This document shows, in pieces, positions 38,557-48,273 of a DNA stretch of 64,000 bases. The translations under genes and the position numbers were made by a program. The notes below the pieces were generated by a model. The model was given only the letters and a program-made list of their open reading frames with translations. It did no database searches and was not told the origin of the DNA. Every line of letters begins with the position of its first letter. Position 1 is the first letter of the stretch. The DNA is from Mycobacterium sp. (GTDB lineage Bacteria > Actinomycetota > Actinomycetes > Mycobacteriales > Mycobacteriaceae): positions 1-64,000 of the forward strand of contig JAKFVT010000001.1 of NCBI GenBank assembly GCA_021732005.1. Reading direction: 5' to 3'.

Positions 38557-40293
38557 TCAGAGGGAGTAGCGGCGCTGGGCGAGCGCGTAGAGGCGTCGCC
38601 AGAACAATCGGTTGAGCCCGACGACGTAGAGGCTCATCACGAGAACGCCGATCAAGATGCGCGGCGAGTCGCCGGCGCTGGTGGCCTGCGCGATGTAGGC
38701 GCCGAGCCCGGTCGCGACGAGGGTGGTGGAGCCGTAGGTGACCACCTCGGCGACGATCGAGGCGTTCCAGGCACCGCCGGCAGCGGTGATACCCCCGGTG
38801 ACATAGCTCGGGAAGATCGCCGGCAGGATCAGCCTGCGCCACCACAGTGATCGGGGCAGTTGGAGATTCGCCGCCGCTTCACGTAGATCGTTGGGAACCG
38901 AACTCGCTCCGGCGATGACGTTGAACAGGATGTACCACTGCGCTCCCAGGCTCATCAGCACGATGCCACCCCAGTTCAGGCTGATCCCGGTGGAGACCAG
39001 GACTGCCGTCGCGATGGGGAACAGGAAGTTCGCCGGGAAGCTGGCTAATACTTGCACAACGGGTTGCGCTAGCCGAGATACCTTGGGATTCAACCCGATC
39101 CACACTCCGATCGGCACCCAGATCACGGTAGCGCCAACCACGAGCACGACCACCCGGCCGAACGTCACCAACCCCAAGCCGAGGGCGTGGGCGACCTCTC
39201 CGAAGCCGGCAGTGGCGTTGATATACGCGGCGAGCCGGAACACCCCATAGCTCACAGCCACAAGAACCACTGTGGTGAAGACGGCATCACCAGCTCGGCG
39301 AGCGACGGGCGAGGTCCGCAACGGGTATTCGGCCAATCCGAACACCGCCATAAGCCGATCCAGCGGTGCCACCAGCCACCCCAACAGCAGGCCCATGAGC
39401 GCCGGCACATGCGAGCGGCGCAGCAGGTTCAACACCAGGCTGCGCGGCGCCTCGGCGGCCTCGGAGTCTTCGACCCGGAATCGCTCCGCCCACGCCGTCA
39501 GCGGCCGCCAGAACACCACGTTGACGCCGACCACCATGATGACCATGACCCCGATGGCGATGAACACCTTGCCAAGATCCCCATCGGCGGTTGCGGTCGC
39601 CACATACGAGCCGATACCGGGCAGTGCGTAGTGATGGTTGTTGACGCTGAGCGCTTCGGAAGCCACCAGGAAAAACCAACCACCGCCGAAGCTCATCATC
39701 CCGTTCCAGACCAGCGGGATCATGCCACTGGGCACATCGACTCGCCAAAAGCGTTGCCAGCGTGACAGTCTCAGGTTTCGCGCCGCCTCGTCCAGCTCGC
39801 GGGGCTGGCTGGTCAGGCTCTGGTAAAACGCGAACGTCATGTTCCAGGCCTGAGAGGTAAAGATCGCGAAGATCGACGCGCATTCCAGCCCGAGTTGCGA
39901 CCCCGGGAACAGCGCGATGAAGCCGGTGATCGTTACCGACAGGAAGCCGAGGATAGGCACCGACTGCAGAATGTCCAGAATCGGCAGCAGCACCTTCTGC
40001 GCGCGCCGCAGTCGCGCCGCGGCAGTGGCGTACACCAAGGTGAACACCAGCGACAAACCGAGTGCGGCGAACATCCGCAACAACGAGCGGGCCGCGTAGT
40101 ACGGCAACCGCGCCGGGTCGGTCGACACCCGCGACGGTGCCGATGTCTGATCGAACGGGACGTCGATTCCCGACGAGACTCGCACAATCACCCACAACAA
40201 CGTCGCGGCGGCCAGGAAAACCACGACATCCACCGCCCGGTTGGGCGGGCGGTCGAACCCAGCGCGCGAGGAATACGGGCGCAGCACAGTCAT
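38557..40293 (-). CDS. fused double-domain ABC permease
   Basis: The product is 578 residues from ATG 40293, containing two binding-protein-dependent permease domains in one chain. The coupling helices (EAA loops) are DEAARNLRLSRWQRFWRVDVP (about 169) and REAAANLQLPRSLWWRRLILP (about 475). With the ATPase downstream it would form a complete transporter membrane unit. A double permease plus an AAA-associated ATPase without a binding protein is a recurring but substrate-unknown arrangement. Its promoter may include the TTGCGCAA motif 360 nt upstream. Confidence 0.88.
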   Translation of the reverse strand: MTVLRPYSSRAGFDRPPNRAVDVVVFLAAATLLWVIVRVSSGIDVPFDQTSAPSRVSTDPARLPYYAARSLLRMFAALGLSLVFTLVYATAAARLRRAQKVLLPILDILQSVPILGFLSVTITGFIALFPGSQLGLECASIFAIFTSQAWNMTFAFYQSLTSQPRELDEAARNLRLSRWQRFWRVDVPSGMIPLVWNGMMSFGGGWFFLVASEALSVNNHHYALPGIGSYVATATADGDLGKVFIAIGVMVIMVVGVNVVFWRPLTAWAERFRVEDSEAAEAPRSLVLNLLRRSHVPALMGLLLGWLVAPLDRLMAVFGLAEYPLRTSPVARRAGDAVFTTVVLVAVSYGVFRLAAYINATAGFGEVAHALGLGLVTFGRVVVLVVGATVIWVPIGVWIGLNPKVSRLAQPVVQVLASFPANFLFPIATAVLVSTGISLNWGGIVLMSLGAQWYILFNVIAGASSVPNDLREAAANLQLPRSLWWRRLILPAIFPSYVTGGITAAGGAWNASIVAEVVTYGSTTLVATGLGAYIAQATSAGDSPRILIGVLVMSLYVVGLNRLFWRRLYALAQRRYSL

Positions 40294-40652
40294 CGGGTCG
40301 CCCCCGTGCGGTCAACATGACGCACAACTCGGTCGGCGACACTGATCATCGGCGTGTCCCGGCTGCGCCGCGTACCCGTCCGTCGATCACCGTTTCCCGT
40401 CATGGTTCAACCTCCCGACTCGAAGAGGTGCGCGTCGCACGCCGGACAGGTCCTGGGGTCAATCGACGCGCATTGGCCGATTGCTCCGCCTAGACCACGA
40501 TCAACGCAACGCTGACGGGGCCGACTCCGCGAGGGCAGCCCCAGTGCGTGCGTCGATACTGTCGCCTGGCATGTGCCGCTCACCTCGCTTCCACCGTTCA
40601 ACCACCGCCGCAGGGGATCTGCGCCGTGACCATTAGAGTGCACGCCCCGACC

Positions 40653-40679
40653 GAAAGTCAATCAATTGCGCAAGTAAGG
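40653..40679. promoter_or_regulatory. candidate ArsR operator (copy 2)
   Basis: GAAAGTCAATCAATTGCGCA followed by AGTAAGG differs from the arsR-promoter copy at 44019-44045 at only two positions by my count. It is centred on the palindrome TTGCGCAA. It lies upstream of the plus-strand small membrane gene and of the minus-strand ABC operon. The 360 nt between here and the permease start contain no supported gene. Confidence 0.6.
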
Positions 40680-40754
40680 CGAATATGTCACGCTGGCTGC
40701 GATGGCGGATGACGCGGTCGAGCAAGCCTGGATCCCGCGGCGCGCAGGATCTTG

Positions 40755-40934
40755 ATGGTGGGCGTCGATGTAGTGTCGCTGGTCGGATGGCGCGACGCTG
40801 TCATATCCGCGTTCGATTGGACGATGGCTCTGCCGTCATACGGTCCTCGGGCGGCCGTTACCGGCAGCGCGATCCTGCTGGGTCTCTTGGTCGGGCTGAT
40901 CGTCGTTGCGGTCATATATTGGCGACGGCGATGA
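40755..40934 (+). CDS. small single-pass membrane protein
   Basis: The product is 59 residues from ATG 40755, with AGGA five nt upstream. Residues 35-55 form one helix (VTGSAILLGLLVGLIVVAVIY) ending in WRRR, positive-inside by rule. It starts 75 nt after the candidate ArsR operator, so it is probably co-regulated with the ion transporters. No family is recognised; it could be a regulatory peptide of a neighbouring P-type ATPase, which is speculation. Confidence 0.55.
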   Translation: MVGVDVVSLVGWRDAVISAFDWTMALPSYGPRAAVTGSAILLGLLVGLIVVAVIYWRRR

Positions 40935-41066
40935 TGGCTGGCAGACGGTTCGTCGATGAGCCGAGACCGGGAATCGACATGGGATTCATCGCCTTTGGGG
41001 CAGCGCGACCGCGCTGCTGATCAACTGCCGGCTACCCTGACCCCCACGTCAGAGCGATGGCCAACA

Positions 41067-43688
41067 TCAGGGAAACACGACAGCTCTGTGCACCCATCGG
41101 CGCTTCACGATGTGCGCAGCGGCCAAATACGCGGTCAGGATGAGCGCCAGCCATCCGAAGTACACCCCCGGTAACGGCACCAACCCGATCCAGCCCGCCA
41201 GCGGCAGAAACGGTAGGCACAGGCCAGCGAGCACCACCGCGACCGCCGCACCCAGCAGCAGCGGAGATGGGGAGTTCGCCGACCGCGCGCCGCCGCGGGA
41301 GCGAAGGACCAACATCACCAAGACCTGTGACAGCAGACCCTCCACGAACCACCCGGTCTGGAAAAGCGCCTGTCCGGCAACAGAGTTGGCGTGCAGCATC
41401 CACCACAGCACCCCGAAGGTGGCCAGGTCGAAGACCGAGCTCAGCAGCCCGAACGTCACCGCGAAACTGGTAAGGCCGGTCGACTGCCACCGCTGGGGTT
41501 TACGAAGGTATTCGCCGTCAACCCGGTCGAAGGGCAGCGTCAACTGCATCGTGTCGTAGAGCAGGTTCTGGACCACCAACTGGACGGGCAGCATCGGCAG
41601 GAAGGGAAGCAGGACACTGGCGAGGACAACACTGGAGGCATTTCCGAAGTTCGAGGCGGTGGTGATCTTCACGTACTTCATGGTGTTGCCCAGCGTGCGG
41701 CGGCCTTCAACGACCGCATCCGCGACGACGGTGAGATCCTTGTCCAGCAGGATCAGATCCGCGGCGTGCCTGGCGACTTCAGTCGCGGTGTCCACACAGA
41801 TCCCGACATCGGCGACGCGCAGCGCGGCCGAATCGTTGATGCCGTCGCCGATGAAGCCGACCGTATGCCCGGCGCTGCGCAGCGCCGTGACGATCCTGGC
41901 CTTCTGTTGCGGATCGATCCCGGCGAAGACGGTTGTTCGACGCACGACGTCTGCTAGGCGTCGATCCGAGAGGGCGTCGATGTCGGCGCCAGTGACGATG
42001 TGGCCGATCGGCAACCCGGCAGTCCGGCAGACGTACTCGGCAACCTTCGGTGCGTCGCCGGTCAACACTTTCATCGTCACACCAGCCGAGCCGAGGCGGT
42101 GCACCGCGGCGGGGACGGTGGACTTGATCGGGTCGATGAAGCCGACGAACCCCACCAGCACCAGCCCGGTCGCGTCGGTGGCAGGCTTGTCGAAACGGCT
42201 CATCACGCCAACAGCTTTGGCGGCGACCGCCAGGACCCGAACTCCGTGCCGTTGGTAGGACTCAACCAACGCGCGGCCCTGCTCGGCGATGTCCCCGACG
42301 AGGTCCGCTACGGCCCCGTCCAGCTGCACGTGGCTGCACAGGGGCAGAACCGCATCCGGATCCCCTTTGGTGATCACCAGGTGCTCGTCGGAGCGCTCCT
42401 GGACGACCACCGTGGAGCGGCGCCGCTGGACATCGAACGGGGACTCGCTGATCTTGGTGAACCGCGCACGCAGCAGGATCTGCTCGTCGGCGTTGACCAG
42501 ATCGGCGAGCGCAGCATCGAGCTGGTTGTACGGCACGGCTTGAAACGTGGCAGCCACGCACCCGTAGGTCTCGACCTGCTCATCGCGGCGCCCTTCAACG
42601 TCGACCGCATACGCATAGGCCACCCGGTCTTCGGTCAACGTGCCGGTCTTGTCCAGGCACAGCACGTCGACAGCGCCGAGGTCGCAGATCGACTCCACCC
42701 GTTTGAGGATCACCCGACGCTTGGAAAGGTTGACTGCACCGCGCAGAAACGTCGCCGCGACGATCACCGGCAGCAGTTCGGGAGTCAGACCGACGGCCAC
42801 AGACACGGCGAAGAGTCCGGCTTGGGCCCAATGCCCGGTGATCCAGCCGCTGAGAGCCAACACGATCGGGACCATCACGATCATGAACCGGATTAGTGCG
42901 GCGCCAACCGATTTGACACCCGCGTCGACGCTGCTGCGGGGGCGCGTTGAGTTCGCGGCACGGGTCGCCGCTCCTAGGTAGGTCCGTGGCCCGGTCGCCA
43001 GGACGACCGCCGTCCCCGAGCCGCCGACAACCGAAGTCCCGGCGAAGCAGATATTGCGCCCGCCGAGGGGTCCGCGCTCATCACCGACCACGGATTCGAC
43101 CGCCTTGTCGACCGGTAGCGACTCTCCCGATATCGGCGACTGATCTACCTGCAGACGCTGCACACCGATCAGCCGCAGATCGGCGTGAATTACGTCTCCC
43201 GGGGACAGCAGTACTACGTCGCCGGGGACCAGATCCTCGACCGGGACCTCCCGTTCTGTGGGCAGGTCATCAGGTCCGGGCCGGCGCCGCACAGTGGCGG
43301 TGTGGGTCGCATAATCGCGCAGCGCCCACATAGCGCGATCGGTACGGGATTGCTGCCAGCATCGCGCACCGATGCACACCGCGACCACAGTGGCCACGGT
43401 CAGACAGCCGCGAGTATCACCGGTCGCGCCGAGTGCCACGCCCAGACCGATCAACAGCAGCAGGAATGGGCTACCGAGCGCAGCGCGGAACCGATCGACC
43501 GAGGTTGGCGGCCGGTCGGCCGGCAGCCGGTTTTCGCCGATGGTCGCCAAGCGCTGCGACGCTTCCTGCTCGGTCAACCCGCGCGGCGTACTGGCCAGCG
43601 TTGTCAACACCTCAAATACCGACCCCTTGACGATGTCGCGGCCGATCCGAAGGTGCGGCGACACGGGCGCAGCCTGTGGGTCGGTCAT
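41067..43688 (-). CDS. MgtA-like P-type ATPase
   Basis: The product is 873 residues from ATG 43688 (MTDPQAAPVSPHL). Motifs in order are SPISGESLPVDK (actuator), VAVGLTPELLPVIVAA (M4), CLDKTGTLTED (phosphorylation), GDGINDSAALR and the C-terminal LPVQLVVQNLLYDTMQL. The NLLYD and LTPELLP elements are typical of the MgtA class. It is homologous to the ATPase at 34192-36831, with a different N-terminus and no basic tail. It diverges from the arsR gene; the shared 380-nt region contains the candidate ArsR operator. Confidence 0.9.
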   Translation of the reverse strand: MTDPQAAPVSPHLRIGRDIVKGSVFEVLTTLASTPRGLTEQEASQRLATIGENRLPADRPPTSVDRFRAALGSPFLLLLIGLGVALGATGDTRGCLTVATVVAVCIGARCWQQSRTDRAMWALRDYATHTATVRRRPGPDDLPTEREVPVEDLVPGDVVLLSPGDVIHADLRLIGVQRLQVDQSPISGESLPVDKAVESVVGDERGPLGGRNICFAGTSVVGGSGTAVVLATGPRTYLGAATRAANSTRPRSSVDAGVKSVGAALIRFMIVMVPIVLALSGWITGHWAQAGLFAVSVAVGLTPELLPVIVAATFLRGAVNLSKRRVILKRVESICDLGAVDVLCLDKTGTLTEDRVAYAYAVDVEGRRDEQVETYGCVAATFQAVPYNQLDAALADLVNADEQILLRARFTKISESPFDVQRRRSTVVVQERSDEHLVITKGDPDAVLPLCSHVQLDGAVADLVGDIAEQGRALVESYQRHGVRVLAVAAKAVGVMSRFDKPATDATGLVLVGFVGFIDPIKSTVPAAVHRLGSAGVTMKVLTGDAPKVAEYVCRTAGLPIGHIVTGADIDALSDRRLADVVRRTTVFAGIDPQQKARIVTALRSAGHTVGFIGDGINDSAALRVADVGICVDTATEVARHAADLILLDKDLTVVADAVVEGRRTLGNTMKYVKITTASNFGNASSVVLASVLLPFLPMLPVQLVVQNLLYDTMQLTLPFDRVDGEYLRKPQRWQSTGLTSFAVTFGLLSSVFDLATFGVLWWMLHANSVAGQALFQTGWFVEGLLSQVLVMLVLRSRGGARSANSPSPLLLGAAVAVVLAGLCLPFLPLAGWIGLVPLPGVYFGWLALILTAYLAAAHIVKRRWVHRAVVFP

Positions 43689-44018
43689 CGGCGGTCCGCT
43701 GCGATCAGCGCCATTCGGGTGGTGCGCGACGGGCACGAACATCGATCAAGGCGCAGGACGGTCGCCCGATTCGCCGCACCACGTGGGTGACCTGGGCAGG
43801 TCACCAACCGTGCCACCGCGCGACTCCCGTCATGATGCGAAGATACTTTGCCCACGCGCCACCGGCCGCCCGACGTTTTCACTTGCGTCGTGGCACCGGC
43901 GCACCCGCTATTGCTCCGCAAGCGTTCTCACTCCGCAGAGGTGATGCGTATCAACCCGACGGGAGGCGGGCTGGCGCTGGGAGAGCAACGCCGTGCCCAT
44001 TACAAGCTGCCCGCTTAG

Positions 44019-44045
44019 GAAAGTCAATCAGTTGCGCAAGTAAAG
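44019..44045. promoter_or_regulatory. candidate ArsR operator (copy 1)
   Basis: GAAAGTCAATCAGTTGCGCA followed by AGTAAAG ends 23 nt upstream of the arsR start, in the divergent promoter with the P-type ATPase gene. It has a TTGCGCAA core. ArsR/SmtB repressors bind imperfect palindromes near their own start, so position and repetition support this role. The rest of 43689-44018 has no supported gene. Confidence 0.65.
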
Positions 44046-44068
44046 TCAGTGTGGCAGGTTGGCGGTCA

Positions 44069-44434
44069 GTGACGAACGAGACTGAAGGTGGGCGGACCCG
44101 CCAGGAGCCGCTCGATGACGCCCGGCTCCAAGCCGCTGCAGCAACATTCGGCATGCTGGCGGCCACCGCCCGCCTGCAGATCATCTGGCTGCTCTGCTCG
44201 GGAGAACGCGACGTCGGGACACTGGCCGACGAGGTCGGGCAAAGTGTCGCCGCGGTCAGTCAGCATCTAGCCAAGTTGAAACTCGCCGGCATCGTGCGCT
44301 CCCGCAAGGAAGGGCGCCGACAGGTCTATCTGGTCGACGACTCCGACGTGGCCGAAATGGTGCAGATCGCGATACAGCACCAGCACCAGCGTGAACGCCG
44401 GGCAGGCCGTCGACACAGCGGGAATTCCGCATGA
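44069..44434 (+). CDS. ArsR/SmtB-family transcriptional repressor
   Basis: The product is 121 residues from GTG 44069. The winged helix is canonical: ATARLQIIWLLCSGERDVGTLADEVGQSVAAVSQHLAKLKLAGIV, then RKEGRRQVYLVDD. No alpha-3 Cys pair is present. The C-terminal helix carries several His residues (IQHQHQRERRAGRRH), so metal sensing through an alpha-5 type site is possible. It is divergent from a P-type ATPase and next to a repeated palindrome, which fits local control of ion transport. Confidence 0.88.
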   Translation: MTNETEGGRTRQEPLDDARLQAAAATFGMLAATARLQIIWLLCSGERDVGTLADEVGQSVAAVSQHLAKLKLAGIVRSRKEGRRQVYLVDDSDVAEMVQIAIQHQHQRERRAGRRHSGNSA

Positions 44435-44512
44435 GCCGTCAGCTCTGATGCGCAGACGAGTGCCGCACTTCGGGTGGGATCGGCGGGCAACGCCGCCAGC
44501 GACCAGGCCGTC

Positions 44513-45520
44513 ATGAATGTCCCGCTGCTGGGACCGCTAAGTCTGTCGGGTTTCGCCTACCCCTGGTTCTTTTTGTTCTTGCTGGTCGTTGCCGGGATGG
44601 TGGGGCTCTATGTCGTGGTGCAGGTCACCCGCCGCAGACGGGTCTTGCGGTTCGCGAATATGGACTTGTTGCACAGCGTCGCCCCACGACGGCCGAATCG
44701 GTTGCGGCATGTGGCGGTGATTCTGCTGGTCGGTTCGTTGTTGTTGTTCACCGTGGGGTTGGCCGGACCCACCCGTGAGGTGCGGATTCCCCGCAACCGG
44801 GCGGTGGTGATGCTGATCATCGACGTGTCTCCGTCCATGCGGGCCACCGACGTTTCGCCGAGCCGGCTAGCTGCCGCCGAAGACGCCGGCAAGCAATTCG
44901 CCGACGAACTAACCCCCGGCATCAACCTGGGATTGATCGCGTTCGGGGGTAGCGCGCTGGTCCTGGTGTCCCCAACGACCAATCGGGAGGCCACCATAGC
45001 TGCGATCGACAAACTGCAAACGATCGAACGCACCGCCATTGGGGAGGCGATCTTCACTGCGTTGCAGGCGATCGCCACAGTGGGCGCAGTGATCGGAGGC
45101 GCGGATAGTGCACCGCCCGCGCGGATCGTGTTGCTCTCCGACGGCAAGGAGAACATGCCGACCAATCCTGATGCCCCCAAGGGGGCGTTCACCGCGTCCC
45201 GTACCGCCAAGGATCAAGGCGTGCCGATCTCGGCGATCTCGTTCGGCACACCACACGGACGCGTGAACCTCGACGGCATGGATCTCCAGGTCCCCGTCGC
45301 CGACGACACACTCAAGAGTGTCGCCGAACTATCCGGCGGCAAGCTCTACCACGCCTCCAACATCGACCAGCTCAAAGATGTCTACGCCACCCTGCAAAAC
45401 CAATTCGGTTACGAAACTACCCGCGGCGACGCCAGCACCGGCTGGTTTCGTCTGGGTGTGATGGTGCTAGCCCTGGCCACATTCGCGGGCCTGGCGATCA
45501 ACCGCCGTATTCCGGGTTGA
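44513..45520 (+). CDS. VWA-domain membrane protein (BatA/Rv1481-like)
   Basis: The product is 335 residues from ATG 44513. Two N-terminal membrane helices ([19 protein letters not shown] and [19 protein letters not shown]) precede a von Willebrand A domain with the MIDAS motif [12 protein letters not shown] (D104), the Thr in PTTNREAT and the later [11 protein letters not shown]-terminal membrane helix follows. VWA proteins of this form act with MoxR ATPases as metal-dependent chaperone-like complexes; no moxR gene is in the window. A paralog follows 346 nt downstream. Confidence 0.88.
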   Translation: MNVPLLGPLSLSGFAYPWFFLFLLVVAGMVGLYVVVQVTRRRRVLRFANMDLLHSVAPRRPNRLRHVAVILLVGSLLLFTVGLAGPTREVRIPRNRAVVMLIIDVSPSMRATDVSPSRLAAAEDAGKQFADELTPGINLGLIAFGGSALVLVSPTTNREATIAAIDKLQTIERTAIGEAIFTALQAIATVGAVIGGADSAPPARIVLLSDGKENMPTNPDAPKGAFTASRTAKDQGVPISAISFGTPHGRVNLDGMDLQVPVADDTLKSVAELSGGKLYHASNIDQLKDVYATLQNQFGYETTRGDASTGWFRLGVMVLALATFAGLAINRRIPG

Positions 45521-45683
45521 CCCGCATCGCACTCCACGCCAGATGCCAACGCGAGGACATCCCAAGCTCGGCCGCCTACAGACCTCGCCGGCAACGATCG
45601 CCGCACGCTCAGCCCCCAAAACCAAACGCTTGCACCAGCATCGAATCAAGTCAGCCTGGCCACTGTCGTCGAGAGGAGATTCT

Positions 45684-45818
45684 GTGCCGACAATCCGCTC
45701 TGCCGAAACAGCAGACCCCGCCTTACCGCCTCGGCAATTGCAGGACACCGCCACGGGTCGCATTTCTGTCGGCGACGGTGCGCCAGCCGGAGCAGTGGTG
45801 GTCCTCAGTGAGCTGTGA
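45684..45818 (+). CDS. 44-residue protein between two VWA genes
   Basis: A frame from GTG 45684 has a strong ribosome binding site (GAGAGGAGA four nt upstream) and ends 48 nt before the second VWA gene. The product (start MPTIRSAETADPALPP, end AVVVLSEL) has no recognised motif. Position and ribosome binding site support translation; the biological role is unknown. Confidence 0.5.
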   Translation: MPTIRSAETADPALPPRQLQDTATGRISVGDGAPAGAVVVLSEL

Positions 45819-45866
45819 GGTCCAGGGTGCCCGGGCGGATATCCAACGTCCGAAAGGCTATGAATC

Positions 45867-46874
45867 ATGAATCTGCCGATGTTGGGGCCCGCGTCGCTGT
45901 CAGGCTTCGAACACCCGTGGTTCTTCTTATTCCTAATCGTGGTCGTCGCGATCGCCGGCCTCTATGAGTGGATGCAGCTCGCTCGCAAGAAGCACGTCTT
46001 GCGGTTCGCCAATATGGAGTTGCTCGAAACTGTGGCGCCCAGCCGGCCGAACCGGTTTCGGCATCTACCCGCGATCCTGCTGATAGTCGCGCTGCTGTTG
46101 TTGACCGTCGCCATGGCCGGACCCACCCGCGATGTGCGGATACCACGCAACCGAGCGGTCGTCATGCTGGTCATCGATGTATCGCAGTCCATGCGTGCCA
46201 CCGACGTGGAACCTAACCGAATGGGAGCCGCTCAAGTGGCGGCCAAACAGTTCGCCGACGAGCTGACTGCCGGTATCAACCTCGGCTTGATCGCCTATGG
46301 GGGCACCGCGACCGTGCTGGTGTCGCCGACCACAAACCGGGCCGTCACGAAGGCCGCGATCGACAAGCTGCAGTTCCAAGACCGGACCGCAACCGGGCAG
46401 GGCATCTTGACCGCGCTGCAGGCCATCGCCACCGTCGGCGCGGTAATCGGCGGTGGCGGCGAGACCCCACCTGCGCGGATCGTGCTGTTTTCTGACGGCA
46501 AGGAGACCGTGCCCTCCAACCCGGACAGTCCCAGCGGCGCCTACACCGCGGCGCGCACCGCCAAAGATCAAGGGGTCCCGATCTCAACGATCTCCTTTGG
46601 GACGCCCTACGGATATGTCGAGATCAACGGGCAGCGCCAACCCGTTCCCGTCGACGACGAAACAATGAAGAAAGTGGCCGAACTGTCGGGCGGCAATTCC
46701 TACAACGCATCCACCGTCGCCGAACTGAACGCCGTCTACGCCACTCTGCAACAGCAGATCGGCTACGAAACCACAAAAGGCCCCGCAATCGCGGGCTGGC
46801 TGGGATTAGCCACCCTTGCGACGGCCCTGGCAGCACTAACAGGCTTTCTCCTTAACCGCCGGCTACCTGGCTGA
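45867..46874 (+). CDS. VWA-domain membrane protein, paralog of upstream gene
   Basis: The product is 335 residues from ATG 45867, the same length as the gene at 44513-45520 and similar throughout. It has two N-terminal helices, MIDAS motif [12 protein letters not shown] (D104), [17 protein letters not shown] and a C-terminal helix with NRRLPG. It is clearly a tandem duplication. The two could form a hetero-oligomer, as BatA/BatB do. No AAA+ MoxR gene is adjacent. Confidence 0.88.
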   Translation: MNLPMLGPASLSGFEHPWFFLFLIVVVAIAGLYEWMQLARKKHVLRFANMELLETVAPSRPNRFRHLPAILLIVALLLLTVAMAGPTRDVRIPRNRAVVMLVIDVSQSMRATDVEPNRMGAAQVAAKQFADELTAGINLGLIAYGGTATVLVSPTTNRAVTKAAIDKLQFQDRTATGQGILTALQAIATVGAVIGGGGETPPARIVLFSDGKETVPSNPDSPSGAYTAARTAKDQGVPISTISFGTPYGYVEINGQRQPVPVDDETMKKVAELSGGNSYNASTVAELNAVYATLQQQIGYETTKGPAIAGWLGLATLATALAALTGFLLNRRLPG

Positions 46875-47025
46875 GAACCAACGACGCGGCGAGGGCTACC
46901 TAAACAAAGGTGCATCAAAATTTGAACGGCGCTGGTCCTGGTGCAGCCAGTGACGTGCCGCCCAGGTTGTGCAGAGTCGGTTTGCTTGACTGTTGGTCAC
47001 GACGTCGGTCGAAGGAGCGGTGTCC

Positions 47026-47130
47026 GTGCCGAAGCGCTATCCCGAGGAGCTCCGCCGCAAGGTGCTCGACCTGGTGGCTTCGGGCCGCCCGAACACCCAG
47101 ATCGCTGACCATCGCCGCACCGATCGGGGA
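47026..47130 (+). pseudogene. IS3-family orfA N-terminal remnant
   Basis: The plus strand reads MPKRYPEELRRKVLDLVASG then RPNTQIAD, the typical start of IS3-type OrfA transposase proteins (first helix of the HTH). It then breaks into an unrelated frame. No orfB or terminal repeats are seen. The rest of 46875-47247 shows no gene. Confidence 0.7.
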
Positions 47131-47247
47131 CCTCAGTCCCTATCCACGAGTTGCCCAAACCGCGTCAGATAGCCACACGGGAGAATTCGCCGCCCCACCG
47201 TCGCAGATCGCCGGCAAACCCGGTGATGCCCACCAACGGAGGTAGCC

Positions 47248-47721
47248 ATGAGCGCCACACCGCAGATCCAGCCACGGACACGTTTGTTTGCCCGGGTATT
47301 GGGCCCCTACCTGGTCATCGCCGCACTGACCATGATTGGCCGGGCAACCTATATGCGCACAATGATCGAGGCGTTCACCGCAGATACTGTGTGGCCGTGG
47401 GTAGCTGGCGCCTTCGTGCTGCCGATGGGTCTGGTCGTCATCGCGCTACACCCCTACTGGCGCGGACCGGCCGCCACCATCGTGTCGCTGCTGGGCTGGC
47501 TCACCGCCTTTAAGGGGATCGCGCTGATGACGTTCCCACAGCCTTACCTTTCGGTGGGACAACCGGCTGTCACCACCACGCCGTGGTGGGAGGCAATCTC
47601 GGTCATCTTCGTAGTCATCGGGCTGTATCTGACTTACGTCGGCTGGATTCCGACCAGCAGCCGCCGCCAAGGCTTACACCAATCCGTCGACACCGCCTCG
47701 GAGCTGCCCCGCGCCGCGTGA
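47248..47721 (+). CDS. four-helix membrane protein
   Basis: The product is 157 residues from ATG 47248, with GGAGG about nine nt upstream. There are four hydrophobic segments (GPYLVIAALTMIGRATYM, VAGAFVLPMGLVVIALH, TIVSLLGWLTAFKGIALM, AISVIFVVIGLYLTYVGWI). No catalytic or channel motif is apparent and the family is unknown to me. It is monocistronic between an IS remnant and a SpoIIAA-like gene. Confidence 0.72.
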   Translation: MSATPQIQPRTRLFARVLGPYLVIAALTMIGRATYMRTMIEAFTADTVWPWVAGAFVLPMGLVVIALHPYWRGPAATIVSLLGWLTAFKGIALMTFPQPYLSVGQPAVTTTPWWEAISVIFVVIGLYLTYVGWIPTSSRRQGLHQSVDTASELPRAA

Positions 47722-47895
47722 ACCCCATGGCCCCGTCCTGGGCTTCTCACTCGGAGAGAGCCAGCGGCGCGCACAGCAGAATCGGGATGAACTCGGACCT
47801 CAGCCAGTCCTTGACGGCGCCCGGCGCGGGTTAAGCACCGAGACGGTGTCTCGGTGACCTTGGACTCTTATCCACACGGGTCTGCTGAGCGAAAT

Positions 47896-48273
47896 ATGGC
47901 CTCCATGATCAAATACGACCTGGACAAGGCGAGCTCCATCCTCACCGTGCAACCGGAGTCCTCCCTCGATAAGGACGACTTCGTTCAGATGGCCAAGGCG
48001 ATCGACCCCGAGATCGAGGCCCACGGCGATCTTGCCGGCCTGATCATCAACGCGCACGCCTTTCCTGGTTGGGACAGCTTCGGCTCGATGGTTACCCACT
48101 TCCGATTTATCCGCGACCACCAGAAGCACATCAAGAAGATTGCGGTGGTAACCGATTCGCACATGGGAGATGTCGCCGAACACTTGGCATCGCATTTCAT
48201 CGCCGCGCAGGTTCGTCATTTTCCCGCCGACCAGGTCGAGAAGGCCCGGCAGTGGATCACCGACGGGTCATAA
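47896..48273 (+). CDS. SpoIIAA-like (STAS-related) protein
   Basis: The product is 125 residues from ATG 47896 (ATG 47905 also possible; the frame is open to 47854). It has the alternating strand/helix pattern of the SpoIIAA-like family: MIKYDLDKASSILTVQPE, the central LIINAHAFPGWDSFG, KHIKKIAVVTDS and a final helix. Such proteins are soluble and may bind lipid or nucleotide; their function is mostly unknown. Confidence 0.75.
   Translation: MASMIKYDLDKASSILTVQPESSLDKDDFVQMAKAIDPEIEAHGDLAGLIINAHAFPGWDSFGSMVTHFRFIRDHQKHIKKIAVVTDSHMGDVAEHLASHFIAAQVRHFPADQVEKARQWITDGS

Noticed and set aside
40407..40661. 84-codon minus-strand frame ending in CPACDAHLFESGG, upstream of the ABC permease
   Set aside because: Most of it is low-quality sequence and the start lies inside the candidate ArsR motif; the Cys pair alone is insufficient.
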